A stretch of DNA of 64,000 nucleotides from Formicarius rufipectus (Eukaryota > Chordata > Aves > Passeriformes > Formicariidae), in assembly GCA_013399695.1 (NCBI GenBank), contig VXAU01003997.1, forward strand, positions 682,001 to 746,000, written 5' to 3'. Position 1 is the stretch's first letter; each line of letters begins with the position of its first letter. Below are positions 59,495 through 64,000 of the stretch, in pieces. The notes below the pieces were generated by a model. It had not been told where the DNA came from. It did no database searches and saw only the letters and a list, made by a program, of their open reading frames with translations. Both the position numbers and the translations under genes were made by a program.

Positions 59495-59690
59495 CTGGTT
59501 TGTTTGTTTTTGGTTTGTTTTATTTTGTTTTGTTTTGGGGTTTTGGTGTTTGTGGGGTTTTTTTTGTTTGTTTGTGGGTTTTTTGTGGTTTTGTTTGTTT
59601 TTGTTGGTTTGGTTTGGTTTGGGTTTTTGTTTTGTTTATTTGTTTGTTTTGTTGGGGTTTTTTTGTTTGTTTGGTTTTTTCTTTTAAAAG
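59495..59690 (+). repeat. T/G-rich low-complexity tract, GTTT-type
   Basis: About 195 bp made of TTTG, GTTTT and GGTTT units with no fixed period. The hydrophobic Phe/Cys/Trp-rich frames on the plus strand here are artefacts of this composition. Confidence 0.95.
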
Positions 59691-60179
59691 TAATTCCCTA
59701 TTATTTTCTTCCCCACTGCACAACTTTCCAAAAGCCTTCTTTCTCCAACCCTTTCATACCTTCTTTATAAGGCTGTTAGCAGCCTACCCCTTTAGAAATT
59801 TGCTGCATCTATTTGCTAAGATGGATCTTTTGCTCACTTCCCTACTGAGAAAGGGAAGTGGCATGTAGCCTGAAAGTAGCTTCCATTTAATCAAAGCATC
59901 TTCTTCAGAGTAGACCTGTCATGTCTTTGTGTCCAAAGGGAGAACAAGGGAATATTCTTTACTTCATTTTCACCCCACTCACCTGCTTAGCAGTGAACAC
60001 ATCTTCTTTGCCTTCAGTTATGGCAAAGGATTTTATTGTTACCCCATATGCCACCCACGTTTCATGTGTTTCTGCTTTCACTTGGACTGCAGCTCTCCAG
60101 AGGATGACTTTGCCTTGTCCCTATGCTGAAATTTCTCCCCTAAACCACAGTGTAAAGACACTTTTAAGCCTCAGTGTCA

Positions 60180-60960
60180 TTGTTTTGGAGGGTGAGTCAG
60201 GAGATAGTTAGACTGTATTCTTAGAATCTCCCTATATTGTGAATAAAGTTGTGAGGAGAAGTTTTTCTCCTTTGGACCAGCCCAAACCCAGAGAAAGACA
60301 AAGCTCACCGTGGAGTTCTTCAGGACACTAAAACAGGGTAAGTCTCCATCTCAGTGAAAGGCAAGAGATTTTGTTTTACCAACAATTTGTAGGGACAGAG
60401 TCAGGGAAGTCAGAGTTTTAACTGTCACATTTACTTGGCTGCACTAACCTGGATTGCTGGGTTTAAAAACTAGCATTAACTGTTGCCTGTCCCTTTCTTT
60501 TTCCCCAACAGCTCTTGCTCATATTCCACACAGAAAACCTGATAGATGATAAAAGGTAAGTGATAAAAGCTGTGTATATGTTGAGAACTGCATCCTGGTG
60601 TTTTAACATGCTTTAAATAAACTTAAATAAATTATTTTCTATTAGAGCTTTTCCTCTGAGGATGTCAAGCCTCTCCTAACAAACCCCCAGTTTAAGGGAA
60701 GAAAAGTTTGGACAGCTATGGACTGTTAGACTCATTATCTTTATGGTTGTTTGTACTTTACAAGTTTTCAGTATGGGCTTTATTTGTGGTGATTTCCAAA
60801 GGAGGCCGACCTGGGAGTGCCAGTTTGCAAAGCAGGCTGGAAAAAACTACTGAGAAAAATATATCCCTCAGCATTTAAGATCTTCGCTCTTTCCTCTCTC
60901 TGTGCCTAACAGGTACAGGCAGGGAGGAGGCTGCTTTTTTGCCACACTAATGAAGCACCA
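60180..60960 (+). other. Cluster of strong splice-site matches, possible noncoding exons
   Basis: On the plus strand there are donors GGAGG|GTGAGT (60192) and ACAGG|GTAAGT (60338). There is an acceptor with a long pyrimidine tract ending CCCCAACAG (60511), a donor AAAAG|GTAAGT (60556), and another acceptor CTCTGTGCCTAACAG (60912). The 44-bp interval 60512-60555 is bounded by good sites on both sides. Its only open frame does not continue into the upstream candidate exon, which has a TAA in that phase, so any transcript would be noncoding or use other exons. It may be chance. Confidence 0.25.
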
Positions 60961-61267
60961 AGGGCATGGAAAACTCAAGCAAAGCCAAAGCAACCCCAAG
61001 GTTCCCCTGGGTGTGGTGCTGAGCCTGGGAATTCTCCACCTACATTGCCAGGCAGTGCCAGTGGGGCCCAGGCATGCACAACAAAGGATGGGGAATGGCA
61101 CTGGGAAGGCTCTGAAGGGAGAGTTTTGTTTTCTAGTACATCATTCTCATGATGTACCACTGAACAAAGGCAATTCTTTCTGCAATCAGATGGGAAAGGC
61201 TTTGCTCGACATCCTATTTGCCTTTCAGACTGAGCTGAGAGAGTTGAAAGACTTGAAGTAATCTCTC

Positions 61268-61439
61268 CCAGAGAAGCTGTGGCTGCCCCATCCCTGGAAG
61301 TGTCCAAGGCCAGGTTGGATGGGTCTCTGAGCAGTCTGGGACAGTAGAAGGTGTCCCTGCCCATGGCAGGGGGGTGGAATGGTTTGATTTTTCAAGTCAC
61401 TTCCAACCCAAACCACTCTAGGATTCTGGGATTCTGTGA
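61268..61439 (+). repeat. CR1 LINE, type 1, terminal fragment
   Basis: AGAAGCTGTGGCTGCCCCAT through to GGATTCTGGGATTCTGTG. The 3' end is complete with two tail octamers and the 5' end is truncated after about 170 bp. Confidence 0.95.
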
Positions 61440-62481
61440 AACTCCTGGAATAGCAGGGTAAGGGATTCTAGCAGACAGCATAATCAGGTTGGTGTGTGAG
61501 GATTCTTCAGTGACAGATGGGATTTTTTTTCCCCTCAGACGTTTTTGTGACTGTCCAGTGAGGTGTTTGTATGGACATCTCAGTTCCAAACTCTTGCAGG
61601 TCATTGTAAATCTTGAGGGAGATTCTATTTGGAGTTCAATAGCCATGTGATGGCCCTGCCCACCTAAGTCACAAGGGTCTTTTTTCTGTTATTCATATCT
61701 GGTCAATTAAAACCTTAAAGCTCTTTCAAACTGCTTACAACAACCCTCCTACTTCACAGCGACCTGACAATCCATGTTAAGGAGTTATAATAACCCCCCA
61801 GCTCTACAAAAAGCTGAATCACAGAATTATGTGAAGAAAATCAGGTTTCAAGGCACTTTGGTGAGTCCACGGGAAAGTAAATGAGAGAAAACTGGTAGTT
61901 TTGTCAGCTTTTCATCTTTTTTAACACCCTAGAAGCATGCTCTTCTCAAAATGGCACTTTGCATTTCCTCTTGGAGTGAGTTGCCTTGTTTAAATTAATT
62001 CAAATGATGTGTTATCCTTCACGGAGGTCTGTAACCTCCAGGCAGCTGAGGAATGGTAGCTGTGGCCTATTTATGAAATAAATCCTAGCTAACACATAAA
62101 TAACACTGAAGCTTCTGCCACCCCTTCACTTCCCAAAGGCTGCTCAGCTCATTCCTCACTCTTGGACACTTCTCCTGGTCGGAATCCCCGTTCAGACTGG
62201 AGAATGGCCTGTGGCACAGAAGCAAACACTCTACTGTGCTTCCTAAGCAGGGAGGGAAGCAATCACTCACACTTTATCAGCTGCAGCAGCACACATCTGA
62301 AGTTCTGAACTTCCCCACCTCACTGAGTGGCAGGAATGGGGCAGACCTCAGAGTAAGCAAAGGAAAATTAATTCCTGCCTTCCACCCCCTTTTCTTCTCC
62401 CAAAAGCTGCTTTAAGCTTTGCTTTTTCTGGGTGGGAAGTAAGAGCCATTGACTCAGCCAGGACTCAGCACAGTTCAGTAA
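61440..62481. other. Unique sequence, no gene seen
   Basis: No recognisable repeat or gene. Confidence 0.5.
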
Positions 62482-62585
62482 GATCACATAATCCCAGAGT
62501 GGCTGGAAGGGACCTTGAAGATCATCTCATTCCAACCCTCTGCCATGGGCAGGGACACCTTCCACTTGTCCAGGTTGCTCAAGGT
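62482..62585 (-). repeat. CR1 LINE, type 1, terminal fragment
   Basis: GGCTGGAAGGGACCTTGAAG, then TTCCAACCCTCTGCCATGGG and CAGGGACACCTTCCA are the reverse complement of a type 1 end. Homology stops near CCAGGTTGCTCAAGG. Confidence 0.92.
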
Positions 62586-63699
62586 ACTTATTTCCCTCTT
62601 CTCCTGGTTGACAGAGGTGGGGATAAGGGATCATTGTCACTAGATGACCTCTCTGCAGCTGCACTGGTCCTCCCACTCCCAAAGCAGACCAGATTTTGGC
62701 CAGTCCCATGCAAGAAAAGCTCCCACATCTCATTATCATAGTCTGACTCAAAAAACTAGGTTCAGCTCGAGCCTGAAAGGAACTTTTAAGCCCAGGAGCA
62801 CATGAGCACAGAGCTCCTCTGCCTGGATTTCAAGTTCAGGCCCAGGGTGGAGACCTTACTCCACCCTGAAAATAAAGAAGGATGCTCCCTGCAGAACTCG
62901 ACCCATTTATTCTGAAGCAAGGAAGATAATCCTGACCCCAATCTACCATCAAAGAAATGCTTTCTTCCTTTGCCTTCTGCAAATCACCTAAGTGGGGAAG
63001 CCCCTCAGAGTCAGAAAAAAGGGTTGTTGTGGCAGCTGCTGCTGTCTCTGAAGGGAAGGAGAGGGAACAGCGAGTGGAAAGGGACTGACGGGAGCAGAGT
63101 AGCTTTGATGCAAGTGAAGGCTCTGCAGCTGGGGCTGCGTGGGAGGGAGCAGAGATTCTGCCAGCCAGCAGAAAGGTGCAGCATTTGTCATAATGTGGTT
63201 ATGCTGCCTTTTTTTAAGAAAAAAAAAGAAACCACGAGCTGATTTCATTCTCCTGTGGCCCCTTCCTCATGCAGAGCTCTTGAAGGTGAGAGTTCACAGC
63301 TCTTCAGACCATCCTCAGGACAGACTGGGGTGGCAGGGGCTGTATCAACAACCCCAGGCATTTTAAATCAACAGCAAAGAACCCACGCAAAAGTATTCCA
63401 ATACAATATGTTGCCCATTATGAGAGCAATTCCTAATGCCCCATCCTTGTGGCCCCCAGAGCTGGACAGTGTATGTGGGTACATGTATGAGAGACAGCAA
63501 AAAGTCAGTTGAGACTCTTTTAAAATTGCAGAAATCCAACATGATTTCTAGGGCACTGCATCAGGGGGGAAAGAATAATAAAAACACCCCAACCAAATCA
63601 AACTCCTTATGTTTCCTTGCCACCCTTGCTTGCACTCAATAAACGGGTGAAAGCAGCTCTCCCAGAGCTCAGCAGCAGTATTTTTTTGCCATCATCTGC
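62586..63699. other. Unique sequence, no gene seen
   Basis: A T8/A-run purine-pyrimidine patch lies at about 63209-63230. Frames of 74-90 codons overlap on both strands and are not credible genes. Confidence 0.5.
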
Positions 63700-63873
63700 T
63701 GCACCCAGGCAAAAACGCCTCAAGCCCTGCCCAAGCTGTACATCCCCCAGTGCAGTTGATGTGCTGAGAGGCACTGCTTCGGCTTAGTAATCTTGTTTAC
63801 ACATGTTTCCGCTGTACTTTATTTCCTGCGTGCCTGTGCTGCTGTAATCTCATTTACCAGCCTCAAAGGTTAC

Positions 63874-63906
<33 letters not shown>

Positions 63907-63932
63907 AAAAAAAAAGGAAAAAAAAAAGAAAA
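63874..63932 (+). repeat. A28 homopolymer and A-rich tract
   Basis: Twenty-eight As (63874-63901), then further A-runs split by G. No poly(A) signal lies within 40 bp upstream, so it does not look like the tail of a processed retrocopy. Confidence 0.95.
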
Positions 63933-64000
63933 TGAGATCCCAAGAACAAAAATGGGAAGGCAGGAGGCTCACAGGGATGCCCTCGCCCCTCTCACGCAGG

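Noticed and set aside
59428..59868. 146-codon Phe/Cys/Trp/Gly-rich 'membrane protein' frame
   Set aside because: Produced by the T/G-rich simple repeat at 59495-59690.
63874..63932. Poly(A) tract as the tail of a processed pseudogene
   Set aside because: No AATAAA in the 40 bp upstream and no gene-like body before it.

Overview
The window reads as nuclear DNA from a bird, most likely a songbird. The evidence is about two dozen 5'-truncated CR1 LINE copies with avian-type 3' ends (ATTCTRTG-like tails), several avian endogenous-retrovirus solo LTRs, and one tRNA-Ile/CR1 SINE fragment resembling the passerine TguSINE1. I found no protein-coding gene, rRNA, tRNA gene or CRISPR array that I can support. 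The longest open frames (about 140-170 codons) either lie inside CR1 copies or are about the length expected by chance in 64 kb read in six frames. The DNA is therefore intergenic or intronic.

Layout. 1-10,900 is AT-rich unique sequence with CR1 pieces at 0.8, 3.7-4.1 and 4.3-4.9 kb and an (AAC)16 microsatellite at 8.9 kb. 10.9-17 kb holds a CR1-X-like copy, a CpG-enriched patch at 12.5 kb, an ERVL-type LTR (15.6-16.1 kb) touching a CR1 copy, and another CR1 end. 17-28 kb is mostly unique AT-rich sequence with small CR1 scraps. 28.4-29.3 kb is an assembly gap, and the sequence right of it is a real CpG island, so a promoter may be partly hidden there. 30-36 kb and 43-47 kb are CR1-dense, including two inverted pairs of similar copies. 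48-59 kb contains at least two solo LTRs with perfect 5-bp target-site duplications, two further LTR-like segments, the SINE fragment, an old diverged CR1 and a perfect foldback created inside a CR1. 60.2-60.95 kb carries an unusual run of strong plus-strand splice-site matches. The window ends in a poly(A)-rich tract.

Three CR1 types are distinguished below by their 3' ends. Type 1 has an ORF2 C-terminal remnant like 'WHRLGREAVAAPSLEVSK' and a tail ending in GGTCCCTTCCAACCC. Type 2 has 'RHWNGLPREVV' and a tail with CAATGATCTCAGAGGTCT. Type 3 has 'LDNTLRHMVG' and a tail with GATCCTTGTGGGTCCCTTCC; it is CR1-X-like and has the same tail as the SINE. All are dead 3' fragments. They reflect copy-and-paste insertion followed by decay, not genes acting together.

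The best candidates for function are noncoding: the gap-edge CpG island, the splice-site cluster at 60 kb, and a few blocks whose composition resembles conserved noncoding elements. No novel multi-gene system is visible.
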